A stretch of 13,027 bases of DNA from an uncultured Peptococcaceae bacterium (GTDB lineage Bacteria; Bacillota; Dehalobacteriia; UBA7702). The DNA lies in assembly GCA_937919295.1 (NCBI GenBank), contig CALFRX010000269.1:1-13027 (forward strand). Reading direction: 5' to 3'. Below the pieces are notes generated by a model. It was given only the letters and a program-made list of their open reading frames with translations, was not told where the DNA came from and made no database searches. Positions 7,015-13,027 of this stretch are shown piece by piece. Made by a program: the position numbers and the translations under genes. The first letter of the stretch is position 1. The number at the start of each line of letters is the position of its first letter.

Positions 7015-7686
7015 ATGTCGATCGCATCTTTTTTTACAAAATTATTCAAAAAGCAAAAAAACACGAAAAGCCCTTCCCCAAAGGAACTGCTTTGGATTGA
7101 GCTGCAAGTCCCTGAAGATACGCCGGTTCTCAATAAGAAGCTCCTATCTGTTTTGGCCGGTCACGGCGATCCCCTAAGCGCCGAAGCCGCCGTGGCGGAG
7201 CTGATTGGCTACGGCTGGGAGAGGATTAAAAACGACGTCTACGAAATGGCTGTGGGCAAAAAGCCCTGCCTGCCTGTGTATTTCGAAAAGCTGATCAGAG
7301 CGTACCCGGAAGAAGCGGCCAAACTGCTTTCCCTCTGTTTCGCGGAGATGACGGCGAATTTGCGCCTTGTTTATTTATCCGCTTTAGGGGCGGGGGACGG
7401 GGAAAAAGTAAACGCTGAGCTGATCGCGCTTTTACCGCATTTGGAAAAGGAAAGCCTGGGAGCGGCTTTTGCCGTACTCGCCGCTTATCCCATGGACAAG
7501 GGGTTGGCGGTTTTGGCGTCCTATCTTGAAGCGGAGGATTGGAAAATCAAAATGAAGGCGGCTGCCGCGCTGTCGGAGGCAAAAGCCAGCCAATATATCC
7601 CCGCTATCTTGAAGGCAGCGGCAGGCTGCGACGATTTTGTGGAGCGGGGCTTGCAAGAAATCGTGGGAAGAATGGGAGAAAAATAA
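7015..7686 (+). CDS. HEAT-repeat-like helical protein
   Basis: The 223-residue protein is predominantly helical by composition, with a basic N-terminus (KLFKKQKNTK). Residues about 148-218 show the paired-helix pattern of HEAT repeats: GAAFAVLAAYPMDKGLAVLA, then WKIKMKAAAALSEA, then YIPAILKAAAGCDDFVERGL. The first half (40-130) may hold more degenerate helices. HEAT repeats are protein- or nucleic-acid-binding scaffolds. QueG proteins often carry such repeats at their C-terminus, and the QueG-like protein two genes upstream lacks them, so interaction in trans is conceivable but unproven. It begins six bases after the DsrE gene and ends four bases before mscS. No enzymatic motif is visible. 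Confidence 0.65.
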   Translation: MSIASFFTKLFKKQKNTKSPSPKELLWIELQVPEDTPVLNKKLLSVLAGHGDPLSAEAAVAELIGYGWERIKNDVYEMAVGKKPCLPVYFEKLIRAYPEEAAKLLSLCFAEMTANLRLVYLSALGAGDGEKVNAELIALLPHLEKESLGAAFAVLAAYPMDKGLAVLASYLEAEDWKIKMKAAAALSEAKASQYIPAILKAAAGCDDFVERGLQEIVGRMGEK

Positions 7687-7690
7687 GGAA

Positions 7691-8517
7691 ATGAACCTTT
7701 TGACGATCATCGAAAAGTGGCATGCCGGCAACGGCTTGATTGTGGGGATTGTCGATGCCCTGCTGATTATCGCCGTTGCTTTTTTGCTGGATCGTGTCAT
7801 CTGCAGTTTGGCCAGGCACGGCATGAAGCTCAGCCTGGCGAAAAACAGCAACCGCAGTTTGACTCTGTACCGCCTGGTTCGCAGCGTCGTTCATTATACC
7901 GTTGCGTTTGTGGCCTTGGTGACGATTTTATCCAGGCTGGGCATCAATGTCGCCTCGATTTTGGCCGCCGCCGGCGTCCTCGGCCTGGCCGTTAGTTTCG
8001 GCGCCCAATCGCTGATCAAAGATATTTTTGCAGGATTCTTCATTATGCCGTGGGCGAGTACATCACCTTAAATCAGAAGTTTACGGGTATTGTGGAATCA
8101 GTAGGCCTGCGGGTGACCCAGATGAAGGGCTCTGACGGCGAGTTGATTGTAATACCCAACGGTTCCATCACCGACGTGCTGAATTACTGCCGTTATGATA
8201 TCCGGGTCAAGGAAACTTTCGAGATCTCCTTTGACAGCAATATCGATGGGGCGGAAGCGGTGATCACCGCGGCGGCGAAGGAATATTATGCAAAACACCG
8301 GGATCTGCTCACGGCGGAACCCACCGTGGAAGGTCTCGAAACCATTGGTGAGAACGGTTTTTCCATCTGTCTGATCGCCTATACGAAGCCGATGAGTCAA
8401 TGGGCCGTAGCCCGGTCTTTGCGGAAAGTGATTGTAAAGGCGCTTTTAAAAGCCGGTATCACCATTCCCCACCCTGTCCGGGAAATCATTACGAAGGTGG
8501 AACATCATGGAAATTAA
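7691..8517 (+). pseudogene. mscS: MscS-family small mechanosensitive channel, frameshifted
   Basis: MscS channels open under membrane tension to release solutes during osmotic downshock. The first part (7691-8071, 126 residues) contains the membrane segments, ending in the pore helix GVLGLAVSFGAQSLIKDIFA then GFFI. The frame then derails into MPWASTSP and a stop. The second part resumes from about 8047 in another frame as AVGEYITLNQKFTGIVESVG then LRVTQMKG, continuing through the beta and C-terminal domains to 8517. In relatives FFI is followed by about six residues of the type (I/M)FEDQ(Y/F) before the VG(D/E)YI motif; these are missing here. A 16-base deletion, possibly at a repeated TATG, would explain both loss and frame; adding 16 bases restores a 280-residue protein. 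A real mutation and an assembly error look alike here. Confidence 0.85.
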
Positions 8518-8704
8518 AGTCGGAGACCTGCTGCGTCTGAAAAAACCTCATCCTTGTGGCGGTTATTACTGGGAAGTGCTGAGGGTCGGCGCCGATTTTC
8601 GTCTGCGCTGCACGACTTGCAGCCGAGTGGTAATGCTGTCCCGGGCCGAAACGGAACGGCGCTTAAAAGAGATCCAGGCAAAAACAGAAACCGATCCCTC
8701 TTGA
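8507..8704 (+). CDS. DUF951 family protein (YyzM type)
   Basis: A 65-residue protein with the family signature VGDLLRLKKPHPCGG at 5-19, WEVLRVGADFRLRCTTCSR at 22-40, and VVMLSRAETERRLK. The three cysteines C17, C35 and C38 could bind a metal, but the function of the family is unknown. The ATG at 8507 lies inside the end of mscS (11-base overlap), the familiar arrangement of this gene beside a small MscS channel and upstream of rpsF in Bacillota. The overlap implies translational coupling, so the mscS frameshift could matter for its expression if it is real. Confidence 0.9.
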   Translation: MEIKVGDLLRLKKPHPCGGYYWEVLRVGADFRLRCTTCSRVVMLSRAETERRLKEIQAKTETDPS

Positions 8705-8756
8705 CCGGCGTTACAGAGCGGATAAGGGATGACCTGTAAAAATGGCCGGTGTTTTT
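8704..8756 (+). terminator. Terminator-like hairpin after DUF951
   Basis: ACCGGC (8704-8709, beginning in the stop codon) pairs with GCCGGT (8745-8750), followed by GTTTTT. Inside it TTACAG (8711-8716) pairs with CTGTAA (8734-8739), leaving a 17-base loop and a lopsided internal loop. The T run is only five long and the loop is large, so efficiency is uncertain. TTACAGAG at 8711-8718 can instead pair with CTCTGTAA at 8768-8775, giving an alternative fold. Confidence 0.45.
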
Positions 8757-8782
8757 ATGAATCTGCTCTCTGTAAATAATCC

Positions 8783-8811
8783 TTGCTAAAAATTTATGGT
8801 TATGCTATACT
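8783..8811 (+). promoter_or_regulatory. Sigma-70-type promoter for rpsF-ssb-rpsR
   Basis: TTGCTA (8783-8788) and TATACT (8806-8811) are 17 bases apart, with AT-rich sequence upstream. The predicted transcript starts near 8818, leaving a leader of about 80 bases. This fits the usual placement of a promoter before the S6 operon. Confidence 0.7.
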
Positions 8812-8824
8812 TAATAAGCTTATG

Positions 8825-8871
8825 ACGGAAACCAAATTCCGTTTAGCTCCTTGCTTCACGGCAGGTGAAGC
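8825..8871 (+). promoter_or_regulatory. Two hairpins in the rpsF leader, possible S6:S18 autoregulatory site
   Basis: ACGGAA/TTCCGT (8825-8830 with 8837-8842) and GCTTCAC/GTGAAGC (8853-8859 with 8865-8871, loop GGCAG) form two short perfect stems in the predicted rpsF leader. In several bacteria the S6:S18 complex binds a structured motif in this leader to repress its own operon. I cannot confirm that the conserved motif is present, so the regulatory role is inference from position. Confidence 0.3.
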
Positions 8872-8899
8872 CAAAGTCCGAAAGGAGGTGTCGTATACG

Positions 8900-9187
8900 A
8901 TGCGCAATTACGAAGCCATGTATGTTCTCCGTCCTGATTTAGATGAAGAACAGGTCAATGCCGCGATTGAAAAATTCTCCGGTATCATCGCCAATAACGG
9001 TGGTGAAGTTACCAAAGTGGAACAATGGGGAAAACGTCGCCTGGCATATGAAGTTCAGAAATTGCGGGAAGGTTTCTATGTTCTCTGCAACTTTGCAGCC
9101 GACACGGAACTTCCGAAAGAACTGGAACGAAACTTTAAAATTTCCGACCAGGTCATCAGATATCTTGTCATTCGCGAAGGCGAATAA
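8900..9187 (+). CDS. rpsF: 30S ribosomal protein S6
   Basis: S6 binds the central domain of 16S rRNA together with S18 in the small-subunit platform. The 95 residues match the family: MRNYEAMYVLRPDLDEE at the start, VEQWGKRRLAYEVQKLREGF (about 43-62), YVLCNF, and IRYLVIREGE at the end. The start is the ATG at 8900 because a near-perfect AAAGGAGGTG (8881-8890) lies nine bases upstream; the open frame extends back to 8783, but that stretch is the promoter and leader. It is the first gene of the rpsF-ssb-rpsR operon. Confidence 0.97.
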   Translation: MRNYEAMYVLRPDLDEEQVNAAIEKFSGIIANNGGEVTKVEQWGKRRLAYEVQKLREGFYVLCNFAADTELPKELERNFKISDQVIRYLVIREGE

Positions 9188-9210
9188 GTCAGAAAGATTC
9201 AGGTGAAAAA

Positions 9211-9612
9211 ATGCTGAACAGAATCGTTGTAATTGGTCGTTTGACCAGGGATCCGGAACTTCGCTCCACTTCTAACGGCGTGGCGGTAGCCACCTTTACC
9301 GTGGCGGTGGATAGAAACTTTGCCAATGCCAGAGGGGAAAAAGAAACCGATTTTATTCCCGTCGTAGTCTGGCGGGGTTTAGCAGAAACCTGCGGCCGCT
9401 ATCTTGCCAAAGGCAAATTGGTGGCGGTGGAAGGCAGACTGCAGATCAGAACTTACGAAGCCAATGACGGCAGTAAACGCACCGTTGCGGAAATCGTCGC
9501 CGATAACGTCCAGTTCTTATCACCCAAAGACAGCAATTCCGGTGGGGGCAGCGGTTATACTCCCGATATTTCCGGGGAAGAAATGACTCCCTTGGATGAA
9601 ATCCCGTTTTAA
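9211..9612 (+). CDS. ssb: Single-stranded DNA-binding protein
   Basis: SSB coats single-stranded DNA during replication, repair and recombination and recruits partners through its C-terminal tip. The 133-residue protein shows the OB-fold start MLNRIVVIGRLTRDPELRST, the conserved VAVDRNFANARGEKETDFIP and the WRGLAETCGRYLAKGKLVAV block. A short Gly/Ser-rich linker (about 111-119) leads to the acidic tip ending DEIPF. The linker is short even for Bacillota. AGGTG lies six bases before the ATG. It sits in its standard place between rpsF and rpsR. Confidence 0.97.
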   Translation: MLNRIVVIGRLTRDPELRSTSNGVAVATFTVAVDRNFANARGEKETDFIPVVVWRGLAETCGRYLAKGKLVAVEGRLQIRTYEANDGSKRTVAEIVADNVQFLSPKDSNSGGGSGYTPDISGEEMTPLDEIPF

Positions 9613-9627
9613 GAAAGGAAAAAGATC

Positions 9628-9890
9628 ATGGCTGAAAGATCGTCCCGCCCTCGTGGCGGCCGTAGAGTCAGAAGAAAAGTCTGCGCCTTCTGCGTAGATA
9701 AAATTGATTATATTGATTATAAAGACGAAAAACGTCTGAGAAAATATGTCAGTTCAGACGTGTGCTCTTCCGATCTGGTAAGATTTTACCCAGAAGAATT
9801 TCCGGTACTTGTGCAAAGCATCAGCGCGCTTTGACCACCTCGATCAAAAGAGCGAGACAAGTTGCCTTGTTGCCTTACAGCACCGATTAA
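9628..9890 (+). CDS. rpsR: 30S ribosomal protein S18, interrupted by adapter sequence
   Basis: S18 partners S6 on the 30S platform. The first 41 codons are normal (MAERSSRPRGGRRVRRKVCA, with C19 and C22, on to KRLRKYV). At 9751-9776 comes foreign adapter sequence, after which the correct S18 C-terminus resumes in another frame at 9777: GKILPRRISGTCAKHQRALT, then SIKRARQVALLPYSTD, stop at 9888-9890. Read straight through, the frame gives a false 68-residue protein containing SSDVCSSDL and stopping at 9834. Relatives have about three residues (a TER-type sequence) between KYV and GKIL; 41+3+37 gives 81 residues, the right length. So 26 foreign bases stand in for about nine real ones. AAAGGA precedes the ATG. 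The gene in the organism is almost certainly intact. Confidence 0.95.
9751..9776 (+). other. Illumina TruSeq adapter sequence embedded in the assembly
   Basis: These 26 bases match, from memory and without a mismatch, the 3' end of the TruSeq Read 2 adapter, ending in CTCTTCCGATCT exactly where the S18 coding sequence resumes. The insert begins immediately after the final CT, as it would in a read that retained its adapter. The encoded SSDVCSSDL peptide is a known contamination signature in protein databases. Confidence 0.97.
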
Positions 9891-9911
9891 TTCCGAGCGG
9901 TTTTACCGCGT

Positions 9912-9938
9912 AAAAAGCCCCGAACCGGGGCTTTTTTT
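9912..9938 (+). terminator. Rho-independent terminator after rpsR
   Basis: GCCCCG/CGGGGC (9917-9922 with 9926-9931) with loop AAC is flanked by an A run and followed by seven T residues: a classic intrinsic terminator. A small hairpin GCGGT/ACCGC (9897-9901 with 9905-9909) lies just before it. It separates the ribosomal operon from yybS, whose start is only 28 bases further on. Confidence 0.9.
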
Positions 9939-9966
9939 GTCATAGTCCCAGGGGAAGAGGTCGTTC

Positions 9967-10965
9967 ATGGAACAAAAACATTTTTCAACCAAAACAATTG
10001 CGGATTGCGGCATTTTCACCGCTCTTGCCGTGATGCTGATACTGATCGGCGTATACATACCCATCCTTGGCACCTTGGTAATGTTTCTCTGGTCCGTACC
10101 GGTAATGATTGTAATCTTGAGAAACGGGTTCCCTGCCGGTGTGGCGGTGAGCGTGATTACAGCGCTTCTTGCCATGGTTTTTGTCGGGGTGCTCAACGGC
10201 TTATTCGCCGCGCTGTTTCTAACGGGCTTTGGTCTCGTATACGGGATCTGTTTTCAAAAGCAATATTCTCCCGGCAAAACGCTGCTTTTTGGCATTTTGG
10301 CCGCGAGCGCGGTGACCGTAGCTGCCATTACCTTCGGCGGCGTACTGGGCTCCCTGAATTTTTCCTCACTGCTGAGTTCTTTTGAAGCTCATATGCGGGA
10401 GGCTTACAGCGCCTATGCCGACGCGGGCCTTCTCGATGCCGTAGTGCCCGCGGGGATGACCGCCCAGATGTATGTGGATCAGATCATTGCCATTATGAAG
10501 CAACTGCTGCCGGCGATCTTTGTGATTGTCGCTATGATGATGGCAGCGGGAAACTATTTCTTTGCCGTGCTGATTCTAAGAAGGTTGCGTTTTGATATCA
10601 GGACGCTCCCCAAATTCCGCGATTGGCATCTGCCCTGGTGGATCATGTGGGGTCTCGTGGTTGCCCTGCTTTCTCTTGTGGCGGGCAACTTCACTCATAA
10701 CGAGGTGCTCATCACCTTGGCGAAGAATATCGCCATCAGTTATTGCCCCGTACTGATCATCGCGGGAATCGCCTTTACCCGCTACTTAATGGTTCGCGTC
10801 CGTATGGGTGTGATTTTCCAGGTGGTGATTTGGCTTGCCGCCTTCATGTTTCTTTCGGTGGCGATCATGTTCTTTATTCTGATCGGCGCTGTGGACACAA
10901 TTCTCGATTACCGTAATACCATTGAAAAACATAAATCAAAGAAAGACGGAGGTATGGAAAAATGA
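9967..10965 (+). CDS. yybS: YybS-family membrane protein (DUF2232)
   Basis: The 332-residue protein is mostly hydrophobic, with about eight predicted membrane segments (for example around 13-35, 37-51, 56-95, 104-127, 179-205, 223-241, 253-267, 280-306) and a lysine-rich cytoplasmic tail (IEKHKSKKDGGMEK). Length, position between rpsR and rplI, and the pattern of an N-terminal multi-span block followed by an amphipathic stretch (130-170) fit DUF2232/YybS. Its function is not established; the N-terminal spans recall S-component-like transporter folds. AGAGG lies seven bases before the ATG. Its stop overlaps the rplI start (ATGA). In many relatives gdpP sits between yybS and rplI; it is absent here. 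Confidence 0.85.
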   Translation: MEQKHFSTKTIADCGIFTALAVMLILIGVYIPILGTLVMFLWSVPVMIVILRNGFPAGVAVSVITALLAMVFVGVLNGLFAALFLTGFGLVYGICFQKQYSPGKTLLFGILAASAVTVAAITFGGVLGSLNFSSLLSSFEAHMREAYSAYADAGLLDAVVPAGMTAQMYVDQIIAIMKQLLPAIFVIVAMMMAAGNYFFAVLILRRLRFDIRTLPKFRDWHLPWWIMWGLVVALLSLVAGNFTHNEVLITLAKNIAISYCPVLIIAGIAFTRYLMVRVRMGVIFQVVIWLAAFMFLSVAIMFFILIGAVDTILDYRNTIEKHKSKKDGGMEK

Positions 10966-11405
10966 AAGTGATTTTACTTCAGGATGTCAGCGGTCACGGC
11001 AAAAAAGGGGAAGTGGTCAACGCTTCCGACGGATATGCCAGAAACTATCTCCTTCCCAAAAAACTGGCTCTTGAGGCCAATGCCGCGAATATGAAACGGT
11101 GGGAAAGAGATAATGCCAAAGAAGCGGCAGCCGCCGCGGAAAAGCTGGCCCAAGCCCAGGCACAGGCCAAAGAGATCAAAGGGAAAACTTTTGTTTTGAA
11201 AGCCAAAGTCGGTGAAGGCGAACGTCTTTTCGGTTCCGTCACCAATATGGACGTCGCTGCCGTGATGGAAGAAAACGGCATCAAAGTCGATAAACGCAAT
11301 ATTGAAATGGAAGATCACATCAAGACGATCGGTCAATATAAGGTCAAGGTTAAACTTCATGCGGAAGTGAAAACAGAGATCGTCGTGGATGTTCAGGCAA
11401 AATAA
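10962..11405 (+). CDS. rplI: 50S ribosomal protein L9
   Basis: L9 binds 23S rRNA near the L1 stalk and helps keep the reading frame. The 147-residue protein has the usual layout. An N-terminal RNA-binding domain, MKVILLQDVSGHGKKGEVVN and GYARNYLLPKKLALEA, is followed by a long alanine/lysine/glutamine-rich connecting helix (about 45-75). The C-terminal domain then carries GERLFGSVTNMDVAAVM and KTIGQYKVKVKLHAEV. A strong GGAGG lies nine bases upstream inside the end of yybS, and the genes overlap by four bases, so translation is probably coupled. Confidence 0.97.
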   Translation: MKVILLQDVSGHGKKGEVVNASDGYARNYLLPKKLALEANAANMKRWERDNAKEAAAAAEKLAQAQAQAKEIKGKTFVLKAKVGEGERLFGSVTNMDVAAVMEENGIKVDKRNIEMEDHIKTIGQYKVKVKLHAEVKTEIVVDVQAK

Positions 11406-11408
11406 TAA

Positions 11409-13027
11409 ATGACGAAAAAAAAGACAGAAACACAAGCGCAATATGAGGAGCGCCTCGAAGAAAAACTTTCTTCTTTGGAAGACCTCTTGAATGACGTTTT
11501 CGGCCCCGATCAACTGGTGATCCGCAGCACAAAGCTGGAAATTCTCGACCTTTTGGGCGCCGCTGATATGGGGCAACGTTTGTCGGCCCTGGAAAAGATC
11601 GTGTATTACGACGCCGGTTTTGAATGCAAAAAAGGCAGTTTGGAACAGCGCATCGACAGGCTCACGGCGGAAGTCTGCGAGATGATTGCCCGCAGAAACG
11701 TCGAAGATCAGCTGGAAAAGATCATTGCCGATAAGATGCAGGAAAAGCAGGACGATTATTACAGGGATATTAAATTGCAGGTTTTGAGGGATCTGAGCGG
11801 CCCGGAAAATCCGGCGACCCTCAAAAAGTTCGCTCATTTAGAGACCCTGAAAACCCGGCGTCTCACCGGCAACGCTTTGGAAAAGCTGCGTCCCTCCTCC
11901 TTGTCGCAGATCGTTGGCCAGGAAAAAGCCGTCAACGCTCTTTTGGGTAAATTGGCTTCGGCTTATCCCCAGCACGTAATCGTTTACGGCCCCCCCGGCG
12001 TCGGCAAAACCTCCGCCGCCCGCCTCGCCTTGGAAGAAGCGAAAAAGAGCGGCTCCTCAGCCTTTGGCAAGGACGCGCCTTTTATTGAAATAGACGGCGC
12101 GACGTTGCGCTGGGATCCCAGGGAAACCACGAATCCGCTTTTGGGTTCCGTTCACGATCCCATTTACCAAGGAGCCAGGAAGGATCTGGCCGATACGGGC
12201 ATTCCAGAACCGAAACCGGGTCTGGTTACCGACGCCAACGGCGGCGTACTCTTTATCGACGAGATCGGCGAAATGGATCCGATGCTTTTGAATAAGCTCT
12301 TAAAGGTACTGGAAGATAAAAAGGTGGAGTTTGAATCCTCCTACTACGATCCTAACGATGAAATGGTGCCGAAATATATCAAAAATATCTTTGAGGAAGG
12401 GCTGCCCGCTGATTTCATTTTGATCGGCGCCACCACAAGGGATGCCGCGGAACTCAATTCCGCCCTGCGTTCCCGCTGCGGCGAAGTTTATTTCGAGCCG
12501 CTTTCGCCCAAGGATATTGTCACCATCGTCGAAGAAGCCGTCTCCCGTCTGGGTTTGAAACTGGAAAGCGCCGCGGCGGAATTGATTGCCGCCTATACTG
12601 CCGACGGCAGAAAGGCCGTGAATATCTTAGCCGACGCTTACGGTCTGCTCACCTATCGTCAGCGGGATTTACAGCGGAAACGCCGGATCATCAAGAAGGA
12701 TCTGGTGGAAGAGGTGTTGCGCAACGCCCGCCTTACGCCGTATCACCGGGTTCTAGCCAAAAGTACGGCGGAGGTCGGTAAAGTCCATGGTCTCGGCGTT
12801 TACGGTTTTCACGGTTCGGTCTTAGGCATAGAGGCGGTTTCCTTCAAAGCCCGGGGCAAAGGCAAGGGGACGGTACGCTTCAACGATACCGCCGGTTCCA
12901 TGGCGAAGGACTCGGTTTTCAACGCTTCTTCCGTCTACCGGTTGCTGACCGGGGAAGATCTGAACGATTATGACATTCACGTCAACGTGGTGGGCGGCGG
13001 CAATATCGACGGTCCCTCGGCGGGGCT
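11409..13027 (+). CDS. lonC: LonC-type ATP-dependent protease, partial at the right edge
   Basis: LonC belongs to the Lon family (S16) and combines an AAA+ module with a Ser-Lys protease; 539 codons are visible. An N-terminal coiled-coil-prone region (1-140) precedes the AAA+ module, which has Walker A GPPGVGKT at 194-201 and Walker B VLFIDEIGEMD with D284-E285. Sensor-like SALRSRCGEV follows. The protease domain begins after about residue 440, and the catalytic serine lies in GPSAG (S537), eleven bases before the window ends; the lysine is beyond it. The ATG at 11409 follows the rplI stop by three bases with only a weak ribosome binding site, suggesting coupling. LonC in this position after rplI is typical of Clostridia and Negativicutes. 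The name rests on layout and context. Confidence 0.92.
   Translation, partial: MTKKKTETQAQYEERLEEKLSSLEDLLNDVFGPDQLVIRSTKLEILDLLGAADMGQRLSALEKIVYYDAGFECKKGSLEQRIDRLTAEVCEMIARRNVEDQLEKIIADKMQEKQDDYYRDIKLQVLRDLSGPENPATLKKFAHLETLKTRRLTGNALEKLRPSSLSQIVGQEKAVNALLGKLASAYPQHVIVYGPPGVGKTSAARLALEEAKKSGSSAFGKDAPFIEIDGATLRWDPRETTNPLLGSVHDPIYQGARKDLADTGIPEPKPGLVTDANGGVLFIDEIGEMDPMLLNKLLKVLEDKKVEFESSYYDPNDEMVPKYIKNIFEEGLPADFILIGATTRDAAELNSALRSRCGEVYFEPLSPKDIVTIVEEAVSRLGLKLESAAAELIAAYTADGRKAVNILADAYGLLTYRQRDLQRKRRIIKKDLVEEVLRNARLTPYHRVLAKSTAEVGKVHGLGVYGFHGSVLGIEAVSFKARGKGKGTVRFNDTAGSMAKDSVFNASSVYRLLTGEDLNDYDIHVNVVGGGNIDGPSAG

Noticed and set aside
7432..7894. Overlapping minus-strand open frames
   Set aside because: They are shadows of the HEAT-like gene and mscS, without ribosome binding sites or family likeness.
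8783..8899. 39-codon N-terminal extension of S6 starting at TTG
   Set aside because: The stretch holds the promoter and leader; S6 proteins begin at the MRNYE motif and the strong AAAGGAGGTG site directs initiation at 8900.
9628..9834. A novel 68-residue S18-like protein with an unusual tail
   Set aside because: The tail is translated adapter plus out-of-frame rpsR; the true C-terminus continues to 9890.
10974..11837. 287-codon open frame on the minus strand
   Set aside because: It is a shadow of rplI and lonC, both clear genes on the plus strand, and its product has no recognisable feature.

Overview
The window looks like a chromosomal segment of a low-to-mid GC Gram-positive-type bacterium (Bacillota), probably Clostridia or Negativicutes. 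The evidence is the order rpsF-ssb-rpsR-yybS-rplI-lonC, a DUF951 gene beside a small MscS channel, strong AGGAGG-type ribosome binding sites, and a GldG/DUF4340 pair. LonC and the absence of gdpP between yybS and rplI lean slightly towards Negativicutes, but this is a guess. No rRNA, tRNA, CRISPR array, prophage or transposase was seen.

Layout. (1) 1-408, minus: N-terminal part of a D-alanyl-D-alanine carboxypeptidase running off the left edge. (2) 409-1039: an unexplained stretch, then a decayed remnant of a GldG-like ABC-system subunit. It runs with a GTGA overlap into an intact membrane-anchored DUF4340 protein (1036-2520), which ends at a strong terminator. (3) 2733-3233: a small unrecognised lipoprotein, convergent with rnhA (3285-3725, minus) across a shared hairpin. 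(4) 3726-3880: divergent promoters for rnhA and for a long co-directional run of larB, nhaA, a QueG-like Fe-S protein, a YedF-type DsrE protein without its usual cysteine, a HEAT-like protein, mscS (frameshifted) and DUF951. (5) 8704-8899: terminator-like hairpin, a good promoter and an 80-nt leader. (6) rpsF-ssb-rpsR, a terminator, then yybS, rplI and lonC, the last cut by the right edge just after its catalytic serine codon.

The most important observation concerns data quality. rpsR is interrupted by 26 bases identical to the 3' end of the Illumina TruSeq Read 2 adapter (9751-9776). The bases replace about three codons, shift the frame and create the artefact peptide SSDVCSSDL. Both halves of S18 are otherwise normal, so the real gene is almost certainly intact. 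This marks the contig as a short-read assembly and makes the two other frame disruptions (mscS near 8045, the gldG remnant at 650-1039) worth checking against reads before they are taken as biology.

I found no convincing new defence or mobile system. The most interesting biology is the compact cluster of QueG-like, cysteine-less DsrE and HEAT-like genes next to larB and nhaA, and the DUF4340 gene that survives beside its ruined GldG partner.
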